Position numbers and translations under genes: made by a program. 64,000 nucleotides of DNA from Mangrovibacter phragmitis (GTDB taxonomy: Bacteria; Pseudomonadota; Gammaproteobacteria; Enterobacterales; Enterobacteriaceae), in the NCBI RefSeq assembly GCF_001655675.1, contig NZ_LYRP01000001.1, positions 1,116,001 to 1,180,000 of the forward strand, read 5' to 3'. Each line of letters starts with the position of its first letter. Positions within the stretch are counted from its first letter, which is position 1. This document shows positions 51,045 to 60,288 of this stretch, in pieces. Below the pieces are notes generated by a model, which was not told where the DNA came from, searched no databases, and was given only the letters and a program-made list of their open reading frames with translations.

Positions 51045-52181
51045 TTATTGGTGAGGGGAAAATTGCGCGTTAAAACCTAACTGATTCAGCAAGGCCGCTG
51101 ACGCCTGGTCATCACATTCAACAAGTAAGGAAGACCACTCTCTGCGTTCTTTGTAAAACTTACGCAGCTTATCAAACTCCCCGGCCTGCCCTGCTACTTT
51201 GCGCAAGGGGGCATCATCACGGCGCACATCATACACCAGATGCACCAGTCTTTTCAGCGCAGTTTGATCGAGTTTCCCATGCAGGGAAACCCGACTAAAT
51301 TCCGGAGGTGGAAGCAGTGTATTCAACGACACCGTTTCAGGTTGCCCGATAAACGCACTGAAGGCTTCGAATACCTGTGTAGTACCGCGGGCTTTCCCTT
51401 CCAGGGTGTAACCCGCAATATGCGGTGTGCCAATATCCACACGCTCAAGCAGTGCCAGGTTCAGCTCCGGTTCGCCTTCCCATACATCCAGCACAGTAAA
51501 AAGCGCCTGGCCGTCGTTCAGGCAGGCCAGTAATGCAGCATTGTCCACTACCGGGCCCCGGCAGGCATTAATTAAAATGGTTCCTGGCTTCAACTGGCGC
51601 AATAATGCTTCATCTGCCAGGTGCAGGGTTTTGTAAGGCCCGTCTTTAAACAGTGGGGTGTGAAACGTCAGGATATCCGCTTCCTGCACCAGTGTTTCCA
51701 GCGGAAGGAAGGTCTCATCATCACCCTGGTCAGCACGCGGTGGGTCACACAATAATGTTTTAATACCCAGCGCCTCTAAACGTTTTTGTAACCGCCCACC
51801 GACATTACCTACCCCAACAATACCGACAGTCCGGTCCTGCAAAGCGAAACCTTCACGCTCAGCGAGCATCAGTAATGCGGAAAAGACATATTCAACCACC
51901 GCAATCGCATTACACCCCGGCGCGGCAGAGAAACCGATACCCGCGCTGGATAACCATGCGCTATCAACATGGTCGGTACCTGCGGTTGCAGTACCCACAA
52001 ATTTTACTGGCGTACCAGCCAGTAACCCGGCGTTGACTTTGGTGACCGAACGCACCATTAACGCATCGGCACCCGTCAATTCACCCTGAGGAATTGGGCG
52101 ACCGGGTACAGACTGAACTTCCCCCAGCCGGCTGAACAACGCCTGAGCATAGGGCATATTTTCATCAACGAGGATTTTCAC
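51045..52181 (-). CDS. pdxB: 4-phosphoerythronate dehydrogenase PdxB
   Basis: Second step of the DXP-dependent pyridoxal phosphate pathway, 378 residues. The NAD motif is [12 protein letters not shown], with catalytic features [16 protein letters not shown] and [20 protein letters not shown]. The open frame extends to 52322, but the family N-terminus [12 protein letters not shown] corresponds to the GTG at 52181 (AGGT 8 nt upstream). It is divergent from flk, with 120 nt between them. Confidence 0.96.
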   Translation of the reverse strand: MKILVDENMPYAQALFSRLGEVQSVPGRPIPQGELTGADALMVRSVTKVNAGLLAGTPVKFVGTATAGTDHVDSAWLSSAGIGFSAAPGCNAIAVVEYVFSALLMLAEREGFALQDRTVGIVGVGNVGGRLQKRLEALGIKTLLCDPPRADQGDDETFLPLETLVQEADILTFHTPLFKDGPYKTLHLADEALLRQLKPGTILINACRGPVVDNAALLACLNDGQALFTVLDVWEGEPELNLALLERVDIGTPHIAGYTLEGKARGTTQVFEAFSAFIGQPETVSLNTLLPPPEFSRVSLHGKLDQTALKRLVHLVYDVRRDDAPLRKVAGQAGEFDKLRKFYKERREWSSLLVECDDQASAALLNQLGFNAQFSPHQ

Positions 52182-52301
52182 GTTACAATACCTGTTATGT
52201 GCGGGAATTAACCCGTAAGTGTGCCATAATCCTGGCCTCAGGCCTATTGCTGTACATGCCGTCTGGCTGAACCGACCCGGAAAGATTAAGGATTTGTTAT
52301 T

Positions 52302-53315
52302 ATGCAACCCATTGTGGGCCATTCACCGCAACCTCCCGGCGAACCGCCAGGCACGCCCAAAACCACACCACCAGCAGGTGAAGCACCGCTGTCCACCATA
52401 CAGCGTACGGTACTGGAACGCCTGATAACCCGCATCATTGCGCTGACTCAGCAGCAACCGGCGGAAGTGTGGGCCGCAATGAAACATGATCTTGGGTTGA
52501 ACAATTCAACGCCAATGCAGTCGCGCCACTTTCCGGCAGCAGAGCAAAACCTGAACCAACGCCTGTCAGGTGCCCAACAAACCCATGAAACACGCCAGGT
52601 TCTGCAACAACTGAATAATTTACTTTCGCAAGGCAATAACCGCCAGGCGGTGAGTAATTATATTCGCCAGGAGTTCGGCCATACGGCACTCAGCCAGCTC
52701 ACGCCAGATCAGTTAAAAACGGTGTTAACGGTATTACAAAAAGGCGAAATAGTTGTTCCGCAGCCAACCACGCGCCCGGCGACAGAGCGGCCGTTGTTAC
52801 CCGCAGAACACAGCACACTCAATCAACTGGTCAGCAAGCTTGCCGCCAGTTCGGGCGAATCTGTGAAAACCATTTGGCAGAATCTGGTCGAACTCAGTGG
52901 CGCCAAATCCAGCGAGCAAATTCCGGCACGCCAGTTCCCGCTGATGGTGACCTGGTTGCAGGCCAGAGAAACACTGGCTCATAACCCGGCGCCCACATTA
53001 CAGGTTATTCAGGCGGCGTTGAAGCAGCCGATGGAGCCCCACGAATTACAGCGGGTAAGTGACACACTGCAACAACAGTGGCAGGCCACCCCGCAGACAG
53101 TTTTAACCGCTGCACAGGTTCAGGAAGTGCTTAGCCAAATTTTCTTTATGCGTGCCGAGCGTGGAGCTGTGCAACTGGATGTCCGTAGTGTTCAGCCAAT
53201 TTATAACCCGTTTATTGCCTTCATATCCGAGCCGCTGAAAGTGATGTCAGCCCGCCCGGGGCTGACATTGTTCGCGCTGGTACTGGTTTTCTGTCTGGTG
53301 TTACTGTTGCTGTGA
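52302..53315 (+). CDS. flk: Flagellar-assembly regulator Flk
   Basis: Membrane-tethered protein which in Salmonella couples hook/rod assembly to late flagellar gene expression; 337 residues. It has a Pro-rich N-terminus, a long helical Gln/Leu-rich cytoplasmic region ([31 protein letters not shown]) and one C-terminal membrane helix ([17 protein letters not shown]). The end differs from E. coli but the architecture is the same. Confidence 0.92.
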   Translation: MQPIVGHSPQPPGEPPGTPKTTPPAGEAPLSTIQRTVLERLITRIIALTQQQPAEVWAAMKHDLGLNNSTPMQSRHFPAAEQNLNQRLSGAQQTHETRQVLQQLNNLLSQGNNRQAVSNYIRQEFGHTALSQLTPDQLKTVLTVLQKGEIVVPQPTTRPATERPLLPAEHSTLNQLVSKLAASSGESVKTIWQNLVELSGAKSSEQIPARQFPLMVTWLQARETLAHNPAPTLQVIQAALKQPMEPHELQRVSDTLQQQWQATPQTVLTAAQVQEVLSQIFFMRAERGAVQLDVRSVQPIYNPFIAFISEPLKVMSARPGLTLFALVLVFCLVLLLL

Positions 53316-53414
53316 TATTTTTCCTGGGAAGAACGCCTGCGCGGCAGGTAATGTTTTGCACGTTTAGCGCTTTTACTGCGGGTGAAAATGACTCCGGCAC
53401 ATATGTGAGGAAGG

Positions 53415-53447
53415 AATACCGCTGCCGGGACGTCCAGAAGCGGTATT
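53415..53447. terminator. Hairpin between flk and the autotransporter
   Basis: AATACCGCT (53415-53423) pairs with AGCGGTATT (53439-53447), between convergent genes and 10 nt beyond the autotransporter stop. T-runs are absent. Confidence 0.5.
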
Positions 53448-53457
53448 GAGTGGCTTA

Positions 53458-56187
53458 TCAGAACTGTTTGCGTACCTGCAAAATAACGGTCTGCCCCTGA
53501 TACTGTTGGCCAAGTTGCACGTTATAGCGGGCATTCAGCGTTAGCGTGTCGGATTTAACCAGAGTGGCGCCAACAGATAAATCCGCGGTATCTTCAACCG
53601 GTGAAGCACCAAAGGTCGTGAAGTTGGTTTCCCCCGCTGTTGCCGCTATGTAGCTTGCCGTCGTGCTACTGCGTTGCGGGTTATACTGATGTGTCCAGAC
53701 AGCCTGAATGAAGGGTACAACATCCCCAAAACCGGTCTGGAATGATTTATCCAGGCGGGCCCCCAGACCACTTCGAACCGCGTTATTGTGGCTGCCGCCT
53801 ACTGACAGAGCTGAGCCGTTATCGCTACTTTCTTTATAACTCCCGGTGGTTTGATAACTGTAATTCAGGCTGGCGAGTGGTGTCAGTGTGGTATTATCCG
53901 CCACGAGCAGCGGGTAACCAAACTCGGCATTAGTAACATATTGCTGACCATTAAACTTGCCCGACGCCCTGTCAGAGTAACCCGTCATACTCACATTACG
54001 CGTTGTGTCGTAACGTTGTTGAGTGACACTGGCAGACAGGTTCACATACCACGGGTCACCTGTGTAACTGGCATAACCAATTACTCCCCATGAATCGACA
54101 CCTGTCTTGTTACCGTAGAGATTGTCCTGGTTACGTACCGAGGTGTAGCTGTAAGTCAGTGCACCACCCATTCGCCAGGCCTCGCCAACAAGCCGGTCGC
54201 CCCCCAGTACCAGTCCGCCATAATTTGCTTTATAACCGCTGACATTATCCACCATTCCCTGATTAACATGGCCGCCAAATACCTGCCCCCATGCAGACCA
54301 GTCGTCAGGGGAATCACCCGCTGCCACACCGCTCATTCCATGTGATTGCGCCAGGCGTATTGAATCAACCCGCTGGCTAACCACGTTGACAGCGCCAAAA
54401 GTAGCCATTGACGCTGCATGACTGGCCCCGCTGTTCTGTACGGGTGAGAGCTGTTCACCCACTCTGTTTGCTTCCTGGGTTGAATCTATAGCCAGTGAGG
54501 CGTTATATAAATCCAGCAGACCTGGTGCAATCCCCGTATAATTCTGCAGCCCCCGCAATGAGGATAACGCATTGGCGGTAGTAGCAAACCCATTACTGGT
54601 ATTTCCCGGAGTGGAAGGATTGTCTCCTCCTCCTGGCGTTTGCGGTGTCGTGGGCGTTTGGTTACCAAGAGAAACCACCAGGTTACTGGTATTACCGGTA
54701 TCAACCACCGAACCAGTCGTTTCACCATCATAAGCCGTTATTACATAATTTAGTGAACTGGCATTAAAATTAGTGCCGCTTTTCGCTGCCGATACCACCA
54801 CGTACCGCTGGCCAGAGGCAAAGCGCCAGGCATTAAGCGACTTGAGTGACACCGTCGAACCACTGCCAATAGTAGCGGTGCCGCTGACAATCAAACGCCC
54901 ATACCCTGTATCGGTCGTGACACCGTTACTCACCGCTGAATCGCCAACGCCAAGCAATAATGTTGTAGCTGAACTCTGCGCGTAATTTCCGGTGATACTA
55001 ACAGGGTTGTTAACCTGCAATGTCTGCCCTGTATTTTGCAGGGTAAAGGTACCGACATTGACGTTATCATTGAGCAGTAAATTGCCAGAATTGAAATAGA
55101 GATCAGCGGCACTGTTTACGATAGTGCCCATACTGGCACTGTCAATGTTACCACTGGCACCAGTCAGGGTACCCTGGTTCGCACCACTTGCGCCGTTGAT
55201 GGTCAATCCGGTGCTGCTCAGGTTCGAAATGTCGCCAGCAATAAGGCCATTGTTAGTGACCGGCCCTATGATGCCAGTTGAGGTGTTATAAATAGCATAT
55301 CCACTGCCTGAGATGCTTCCATTGTTAACCAACGTCCCCAGGGTGCCGGTATTACTGATAGCATCCGCGGCTGTGATGGCGCTGTTGTTTATCAGGCTAC
55401 TGGTGGTGCCACTATTTTGAATACCTGCCGTCGTACCAGTTATGCTTCCCGTATTGGACAACGTGCCAATATTGCCAGCATTGCCGATACCAACCCCCCC
55501 GGTGATGACACTGTTATTAATCAGCGATGTAATAGCAGTATTGTTCTGAATCCCTGCCGTGGTCCCGGAAATTGTTCCAGTGGTATTATTCAGTGATGTA
55601 ATCGTGCCATTATTTTGCAGACCAACTGTCGTTCCGGTTATGCTTCCTGTATTGGACAAGGTGCCAATATCGCCGGTATTGCTGACACCAACTCCGCCGG
55701 TCATTATGCCACCATTACTGAGCGACATGATGTAAGTATTGTTTTGAATACCCGCAGTATTACCGGATATCGTACCCCCGGCATTATTGGTCAGTGATAA
55801 AATAGTACCGTTATTAAGAATCCCAACAGTGTCACTGAGCATCGCAGTATTATTAACCACGGCGAGACTATTGCTGGTGTTCTCCAGGGCGGCAAATGAT
55901 GTACCGTAAAGTAGTCCGCTGTTAGTTAATGTTTCGGCTAACGCGGATGCAGTTAAGGCCGCAGCACTTGATGAACTGAGCGTGCCATTACTGGTCAGTG
56001 TCATATTCCCACCAGACCAGTTAACGCACCCGGTGGAGCCGACTACAGTTACCGAACTACCAACATTTATACAAGCTGCATAGACTTCGGTGGTGGACAT
56101 CAACGCAATAGCTGACCCAAGAGACACCCCCAAAACCTTACGCCTGTCAAGCTGTGTATCGGCAGATTTATTAATACATTGTCCCAT
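53458..56187 (-). CDS. Repeat-rich autotransporter (type Va) adhesin-like protein
   Basis: A 909-residue surface protein. Signal peptide about 1-37 (RRKVLGVSLGSAIALMSTT, cleavage near VYA). The Asn/Thr/Gly/Ser-rich passenger (about 38-500) contains roughly 20-residue repeats of the form I-x-N-x-G-x-I-x-S-L-x-N at residues about 106-316, expected to fold as a beta-helix. A Pro/Gly linker lies around 505-530 (TPTTPQTPGGGDNPSTPGN). The C-terminal barrel (about 632-909) starts DDWSAWGQVFGGH and ends with Phe (VILQVRKQF), as outer-membrane barrels do. AAGG precedes the ATG. The two upstream genes encode sulfotransferase-like and glycosyltransferase-like proteins. Receptor unknown; not found at this site in E. 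coli. Confidence 0.9.
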   Translation of the reverse strand: MGQCINKSADTQLDRRKVLGVSLGSAIALMSTTEVYAACINVGSSVTVVGSTGCVNWSGGNMTLTSNGTLSSSSAAALTASALAETLTNSGLLYGTSFAALENTSNSLAVVNNTAMLSDTVGILNNGTILSLTNNAGGTISGNTAGIQNNTYIMSLSNGGIMTGGVGVSNTGDIGTLSNTGSITGTTVGLQNNGTITSLNNTTGTISGTTAGIQNNTAITSLINNSVITGGVGIGNAGNIGTLSNTGSITGTTAGIQNSGTTSSLINNSAITAADAISNTGTLGTLVNNGSISGSGYAIYNTSTGIIGPVTNNGLIAGDISNLSSTGLTINGASGANQGTLTGASGNIDSASMGTIVNSAADLYFNSGNLLLNDNVNVGTFTLQNTGQTLQVNNPVSITGNYAQSSATTLLLGVGDSAVSNGVTTDTGYGRLIVSGTATIGSGSTVSLKSLNAWRFASGQRYVVVSAAKSGTNFNASSLNYVITAYDGETTGSVVDTGNTSNLVVSLGNQTPTTPQTPGGGDNPSTPGNTSNGFATTANALSSLRGLQNYTGIAPGLLDLYNASLAIDSTQEANRVGEQLSPVQNSGASHAASMATFGAVNVVSQRVDSIRLAQSHGMSGVAAGDSPDDWSAWGQVFGGHVNQGMVDNVSGYKANYGGLVLGGDRLVGEAWRMGGALTYSYTSVRNQDNLYGNKTGVDSWGVIGYASYTGDPWYVNLSASVTQQRYDTTRNVSMTGYSDRASGKFNGQQYVTNAEFGYPLLVADNTTLTPLASLNYSYQTTGSYKESSDNGSALSVGGSHNNAVRSGLGARLDKSFQTGFGDVVPFIQAVWTHQYNPQRSSTTASYIAATAGETNFTTFGASPVEDTADLSVGATLVKSDTLTLNARYNVQLGQQYQGQTVILQVRKQF
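55441..55836 (-). repeat. Two 198-bp tandem units within the autotransporter gene
   Basis: Two 66-67-codon units follow one another, recognisable from SNTGSITGTT...GIQNN...TGGVG in each copy. Near-identical DNA at 55441 and 55639 is offset by exactly 198 bp. A third, partial unit follows towards the C-terminus. Each unit contains three of the shorter beta-helix repeats. Confidence 0.8.
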
Positions 56188-56519
56188 TCCATACCTTATT
56201 ATTATGTTATCTTTCTTAGTTTAGATGTATTGTATTTAACGCAAACTAATAACCACTTATTATTACATAATTCATCATAGCTGATATTCACGACAGCATG
56301 CGTAGTTTAAAGCACAGAACAAGTTTTTTCTCACTTCTCTCACTTCTCTCACTTAACTAAAATTTGCGATAAGATTTTTCCAACCATTGAACATAATTAG
56401 CCAAAAAACAATAATGACACATTATAATTATGGGTTTATTGCTATAGCCAATCTACCTGATTAATCTGTGGCAGAAGGATTAACCAGGTAAAAATAATCA
56501 AGACTACAAGTTCAGGGGA
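56188..56519. promoter_or_regulatory. AT-rich upstream region of the autotransporter
   Basis: This 332-nt gap after the glycosyltransferase-like gene indicates a separate promoter for the autotransporter. It is strongly AT-rich. A TATGAT on the minus strand near 56273-56278 could be a -10, without a good -35. A 9-bp tandem repeat lies further upstream. Confidence 0.5.
56328..56354. repeat. 9-bp tandem repeat, about 3 copies
   Basis: CTCTCACTT is repeated at 56337-56345 and 56346-56354, with a near-copy (TTCTCACTT) at 56328-56336. It lies 141-167 nt upstream of the autotransporter ATG, where copy-number change could alter promoter spacing. Confidence 0.75.
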
Positions 56520-57728
56520 TTAGTGCTTTTCGCTCATGTTCATAGAGGAAGGTGCTGCCATATCAGCCTTACCCTTCAATTCTTTTAAAGCAGCGGCAAC
56601 ATTTTGCAGAACGGTTTCCCATTGCCCGGGCACAGGCTGGCGGAACAAGCGCATTCCCGGATACCAGGGTGAATCGTCACGTTGTATTAGCCAGCGCCAG
56701 TCATTCAGGAAAGGTAGCAGTACCCAGGCCGGGCGCCCAAGCGCACCAGCCAGATGAACCGGCGATGAGTCTACAGACACCAGGGTATCCACGATGCTCA
56801 GGATGGCGGCTGTATCATCAAAATCATCAATTTCGCTACTCAACGACAACAGCGACATACCAGGTGGTGGTGTGGTGGCCTGCCCTGCCGCAGGCCCTTT
56901 CTGCAGTGCCAGAAAGGTAATCCCTTCCTGAGCTAATGGAGCCAGGTCAGCCAGTGCTATCGAGCGGCGCTTATCATTGGCATGCGTGGGGCTCCCGGCC
57001 CACACCAACCCCACTAACGGACGTGGCAGGCCTGCAAACCGCAATCGCCATTTTTCCACACGCTCAGGATCAGCAAATAAATAAGGTACTCTTCCCGGCA
57101 GATGCGACAGTTGCAAACCAAGCGCCGCAGGCAGACTCATCAGCTCACAGTGCAAGTCGAAAGGCGGAGGAAGCGTTCCCCTGACTATCAACTGGTCATA
57201 CCCACGGACACTTCGCGCCAGGTTAAAGGCTTCCGGGTTCACTTCCAGTACAATATGAGCACCACTGCGTTCCTGAGCCTGCTCAACCAGCCGCAAAAAC
57301 TGGAAGGTATCGCCATAACCTTGCTCATCGTGGATCAACAATGTCTTTCCTTTGACAGGCTGCCCTTCCCAGCGCGGTTTTTGCATATGCCGTTCGAACA
57401 TGCGGGTATGGTCAAGCTTGTAGCGAAAGCGGTATTCTCGCCAGCCACGCGTAAACTCGCCCTGTAGTAACAGCATCTCAGACAGGTCAAACCGTGCACT
57501 CATATCGCCCGGCACAACCTGTACAATCATGTCCATCACTTGAGTAGCTGCGACAAATTTACCCTGCTGGCGCAATGCCATGTACAACTGACGCCATAAG
57601 GCAACAGGAGCGGTGCCAGAAGACAGTGCCTGACACAACACCCTCTCTGCCTCGGCCCAGCATTCAGCTTTCAGGAGTACATCAACCTGCTGCCAGAGTG
57701 CGCTAAGATCTCTCTGTTCCGGGTTCAT
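56520..57728 (-). CDS. TPR protein with glycosyltransferase-like domain
   Basis: A 402-residue cytoplasmic protein. The first ~110 residues are TPR-like helices (AECWAEAERVLCQALSSGTA, GKFVAATQVMDMIVQVVPGD). From about residue 120 there is a GT-B fold domain of the kind found in TPR-GT9/GT41-like proteins: LLIHDEQGYGDTFQFLRLVE, LVGLVWAGSPTHANDKRRSI, VDSSPVHLAGALGRPAWVLLP and DSPWYPGMRLFRQ, where the late Ser/His/Gly segment resembles the nucleotide-sugar site. Sugar and acceptor are unknown. The ATG overlaps the sulfotransferase stop (ATGA), so the two are coupled. Its place beside an autotransporter suggests that the passenger is the acceptor, which is inference. Confidence 0.75.
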   Translation of the reverse strand: MNPEQRDLSALWQQVDVLLKAECWAEAERVLCQALSSGTAPVALWRQLYMALRQQGKFVAATQVMDMIVQVVPGDMSARFDLSEMLLLQGEFTRGWREYRFRYKLDHTRMFERHMQKPRWEGQPVKGKTLLIHDEQGYGDTFQFLRLVEQAQERSGAHIVLEVNPEAFNLARSVRGYDQLIVRGTLPPPFDLHCELMSLPAALGLQLSHLPGRVPYLFADPERVEKWRLRFAGLPRPLVGLVWAGSPTHANDKRRSIALADLAPLAQEGITFLALQKGPAAGQATTPPPGMSLLSLSSEIDDFDDTAAILSIVDTLVSVDSSPVHLAGALGRPAWVLLPFLNDWRWLIQRDDSPWYPGMRLFRQPVPGQWETVLQNVAAALKELKGKADMAAPSSMNMSEKH

Positions 57729-59818
57729 CTTTTTTCAACACCGAGCACATCCAGCAAAGGACCAAGGTGGGCAGCATGCCTGTGCCATCGCCCAATGGAA
57801 GAGGTGTAGATGGGCTGGCGCACCTGAGCCATACTTGCAGTACGTACAATACGCCGGGTTTTGTGGAAGTGCAGACAAGCGTCATTCCAGGGAAGATCGA
57901 TGAAATCAATCAGACGCCGCGCCTGGCCATCCAGATCATCGACCACCGCTTCATAATCAACTTCGATAAAGCATTCAGGCGGTAATACCTGACAGAAGTG
58001 AGCCATCAGCGCCTGGTAGTCAAGATAAAACTGCCCCAGTTCATCCAGTTGGTAAGTAAATAACTGTTCCCCGGAAAAAAGCTTGCTGTAACAGGACAGG
58101 CACGTATCCACAGGATCACGACGGCAGTGAATGATACGTGCGCCAGGCATCAGTAGTGGAATCAGGCCGGCATAGAGGAAGTTTCCCGGCAGTTTGTCTA
58201 CCACTCGCAGTGCATCTGGTGCCAGATGGCTGATCTGTTGAAGATAATCGGTGCCAATATTAAGAAAATGATTACGGCTCCAGTTACCCACATCCTCAGG
58301 GAAACGGCCTGCCTGTGCCACTACCCGCCCCAACACGCCTGACTCTCCTGCGCCGTAGACATCGGGGTGTGACGCAAGAATCTGTTCAACCAGGGTGGTG
58401 CCGGAGCGGGGCATGCCGATAATAAAAACAGGCCGCCCGGAAACCACGCCTGCGCCTCTGAACCGTGCCATTAATGCCGGGGTAAAAACCTCAGCAATAC
58501 TTTTCATCCATACGCTAATCTGTTTGGCATCATAATTAAAAGTGGCACGCTTAAAAGCATTACCCTGGTCAAGATGGAAAAATGCACGATCGGAATCCTT
58601 GATATCCAGATACGCTTTGCCAAGCGAAAAATGCAGCAATATTTGTTCATGAATGGGCAGTACCGGCTCACGCGCCAACGCATTTTCCATAACCTCAATA
58701 TCAGGGTCGCCTGCCTGGTAGAATTTATTATCGCAACACGCTGCCAGAACCCGCGGTGAATCAGGAAAACGCTTCAATGCCAGTTGAAACCCGGCAGACG
58801 CGGCATCCATGTCGCCAGTCTCCATCAGTAAAACTGCCCGCGCAACAAGCGCTTCTTCGGCAACCGTACCCGGTAACTCCGCCGCCTGGTTATAGGCCTG
58901 CTCAGCTTCTTCATACCGCCCAAGGCCCTGCAAGGCTGTCCCCAGAACCTTATGCGTATTCGCATTACCCGCTGCAATAGCCAGGGACTTGCGCGCAACT
59001 GCAACGGCTTCCTCATAACGCTCATCAACAATCAAAATTTGGGCAAGTGCGGTAAGCCCTCCCACATGTTGTGGCGCAAACTCCAGCAGTGAATTCACCC
59101 AGTGTCTGGCATCAGCGTAACGCATGCGCGATAACTCAATATTCGCCAGGTTTAAATACGCATCCGCAAGTTGCGGGTTGATATCTATCGCCCGCCGCGC
59201 AGAAGCCACAGCCTCATCAATACAACCAAGGTCACTCAACAATAAAGTGAGATTACTGTACACTTCCGCATACTCGGGACGCAGTGATAAAGCTCGCTGG
59301 TAACTTTCCTGAGCACGGTGCAAATAGCCCAGCCGCTGGCAGGTATTAGCCAGGTTATTGTGCGCTTGAGCATTATCCGGTTGCAAAGATGTAACGTATT
59401 CCAGGCACTCCAGGCTTTCCGTGAATTTCCCGGCCTCCTGCAAAATGATGCCAAGATTACTCCATGCCACAATCAGTTCAGGCTCTTGCTCTACTGCAAT
59501 ACGAGCAGCATGTTCGGCCTCTACCAGCAAACCTTTCTGGCGATAAAGCTCCGCCAGATTGCTAAATATTATTGCCGGAGCATCCGGTGAATGGCAGGCC
59601 TTATGTATATAATCAATAGCCTTATCCAGCATACCGTAGGCATGCATCATAAGCCCCAGCAGATTAAGGGCATCGTGTTGTAATGGTGCGACTTCCAGCA
59701 CCCGCAGGCAAAGCTGCTCCGCCTGTGCGGCCTGCCCGGCATTCCAGTGAGCATTCGCCAGTTCCAGAGCCTGAAGAACCGTCAACTGCTGCGAATCAAG
59801 AGGGTTGCTATTACTCAA
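57725..59818 (-). CDS. TPR-containing sulfotransferase
   Basis: A 697-residue cytoplasmic protein. Residues about 15-440 form roughly ten or more TPR repeats (for example AWSNLGIILQEAGKFTESLE, YSNLTLLLSDLGCIDEAV). A C-terminal PAPS-dependent sulfotransferase domain begins near 461: the 5'-phosphosulfate loop VFIIGMPRSGTTLVEQILAS at about 464-483 and the 3'-phosphate site ARIIHCRRDPVDTCLSCY near 560-577 are intact. The start is TTG (59818), with GAGGA 5-6 nt upstream; the next Met is about 56 codons in. First gene of the island. Substrate unknown; TPR domains in such enzymes usually bind protein acceptors. Confidence 0.85.
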   Translation of the reverse strand: MSNSNPLDSQQLTVLQALELANAHWNAGQAAQAEQLCLRVLEVAPLQHDALNLLGLMMHAYGMLDKAIDYIHKACHSPDAPAIIFSNLAELYRQKGLLVEAEHAARIAVEQEPELIVAWSNLGIILQEAGKFTESLECLEYVTSLQPDNAQAHNNLANTCQRLGYLHRAQESYQRALSLRPEYAEVYSNLTLLLSDLGCIDEAVASARRAIDINPQLADAYLNLANIELSRMRYADARHWVNSLLEFAPQHVGGLTALAQILIVDERYEEAVAVARKSLAIAAGNANTHKVLGTALQGLGRYEEAEQAYNQAAELPGTVAEEALVARAVLLMETGDMDAASAGFQLALKRFPDSPRVLAACCDNKFYQAGDPDIEVMENALAREPVLPIHEQILLHFSLGKAYLDIKDSDRAFFHLDQGNAFKRATFNYDAKQISVWMKSIAEVFTPALMARFRGAGVVSGRPVFIIGMPRSGTTLVEQILASHPDVYGAGESGVLGRVVAQAGRFPEDVGNWSRNHFLNIGTDYLQQISHLAPDALRVVDKLPGNFLYAGLIPLLMPGARIIHCRRDPVDTCLSCYSKLFSGEQLFTYQLDELGQFYLDYQALMAHFCQVLPPECFIEVDYEAVVDDLDGQARRLIDFIDLPWNDACLHFHKTRRIVRTASMAQVRQPIYTSSIGRWHRHAAHLGPLLDVLGVEKR

Positions 59819-59834
59819 AATATTCCTCGGACAT
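59811..59834 (-). other. Seven-codon leader ORF overlapping the sulfotransferase start
   Basis: ATG at 59834 opens MSEEYFE and stops with TAA at 59811-59813, overlapping the TTG start at 59818 in another frame. The Shine-Dalgarno of the large gene lies inside it. It could couple or limit initiation, or be chance. Confidence 0.3.
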
Positions 59835-60234
59835 AAAAGGCACAGTGGCTGGATTGTGTCTGCAAGCAGATCAGGCTTTTACCTGAAAGCTCCAACGTGG
59901 CACACAATCTGAATTGCATGCCATCCCGGATGGCATTCATTAATTATTAGTAATATCTTCGTCATCAGAATAGGTGACGCAAAAATGGAGTGCAACACCT
60001 GTTTATTTAGTTTGAAAGCCCGCAGGCAATCTCTTATTTACATGTATGAGAAATGCTTATCGCTGTTTAACTGGCTATTAATAATAGTTAAAGCAAAAGG
60101 CGGTATTTATCGCAGCCAGAATAAAAGGAGAGAAAATATTTTAGCGCGGAGCTGGTTGTTCAGTGGAAGGCAGGTGGTTGTGCGAGAGTATGTTGCAGAG
60201 AAAACAATACAGAGTATAAAAATAGCAAGACTGC
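59835..60234. other. Upstream region of the sulfotransferase gene
   Basis: About 400 AT-rich nt between the fabB terminator and the island. It should carry the promoter of the sulfotransferase/glycosyltransferase pair. I found no convincing -35/-10 pair; the plus-strand ORF at 59985-60281 shows no family features and is probably not a gene. Confidence 0.45.
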
Positions 60235-60266
60235 AAAAAAATAAAGGGGCAGTCACCCGCCCCTTA
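60235..60266 (-). terminator. Intrinsic terminator of fabB
   Basis: AAGGGGC (60244-60250) pairs with GCCCCTT (60259-60265), followed on the minus strand by ATTTTTTT. It lies 23 nt after the fabB stop. Confidence 0.88.
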
Positions 60267-60288
60267 TGCAAAAGACATTAAAACGCCT

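Noticed and set aside
59985-60281. 98-codon plus-strand ORF between the island and fabB
   Set aside because: Lys/Arg-rich translation of AT-rich noncoding DNA, runs into the fabB terminator, no recognisable domain.
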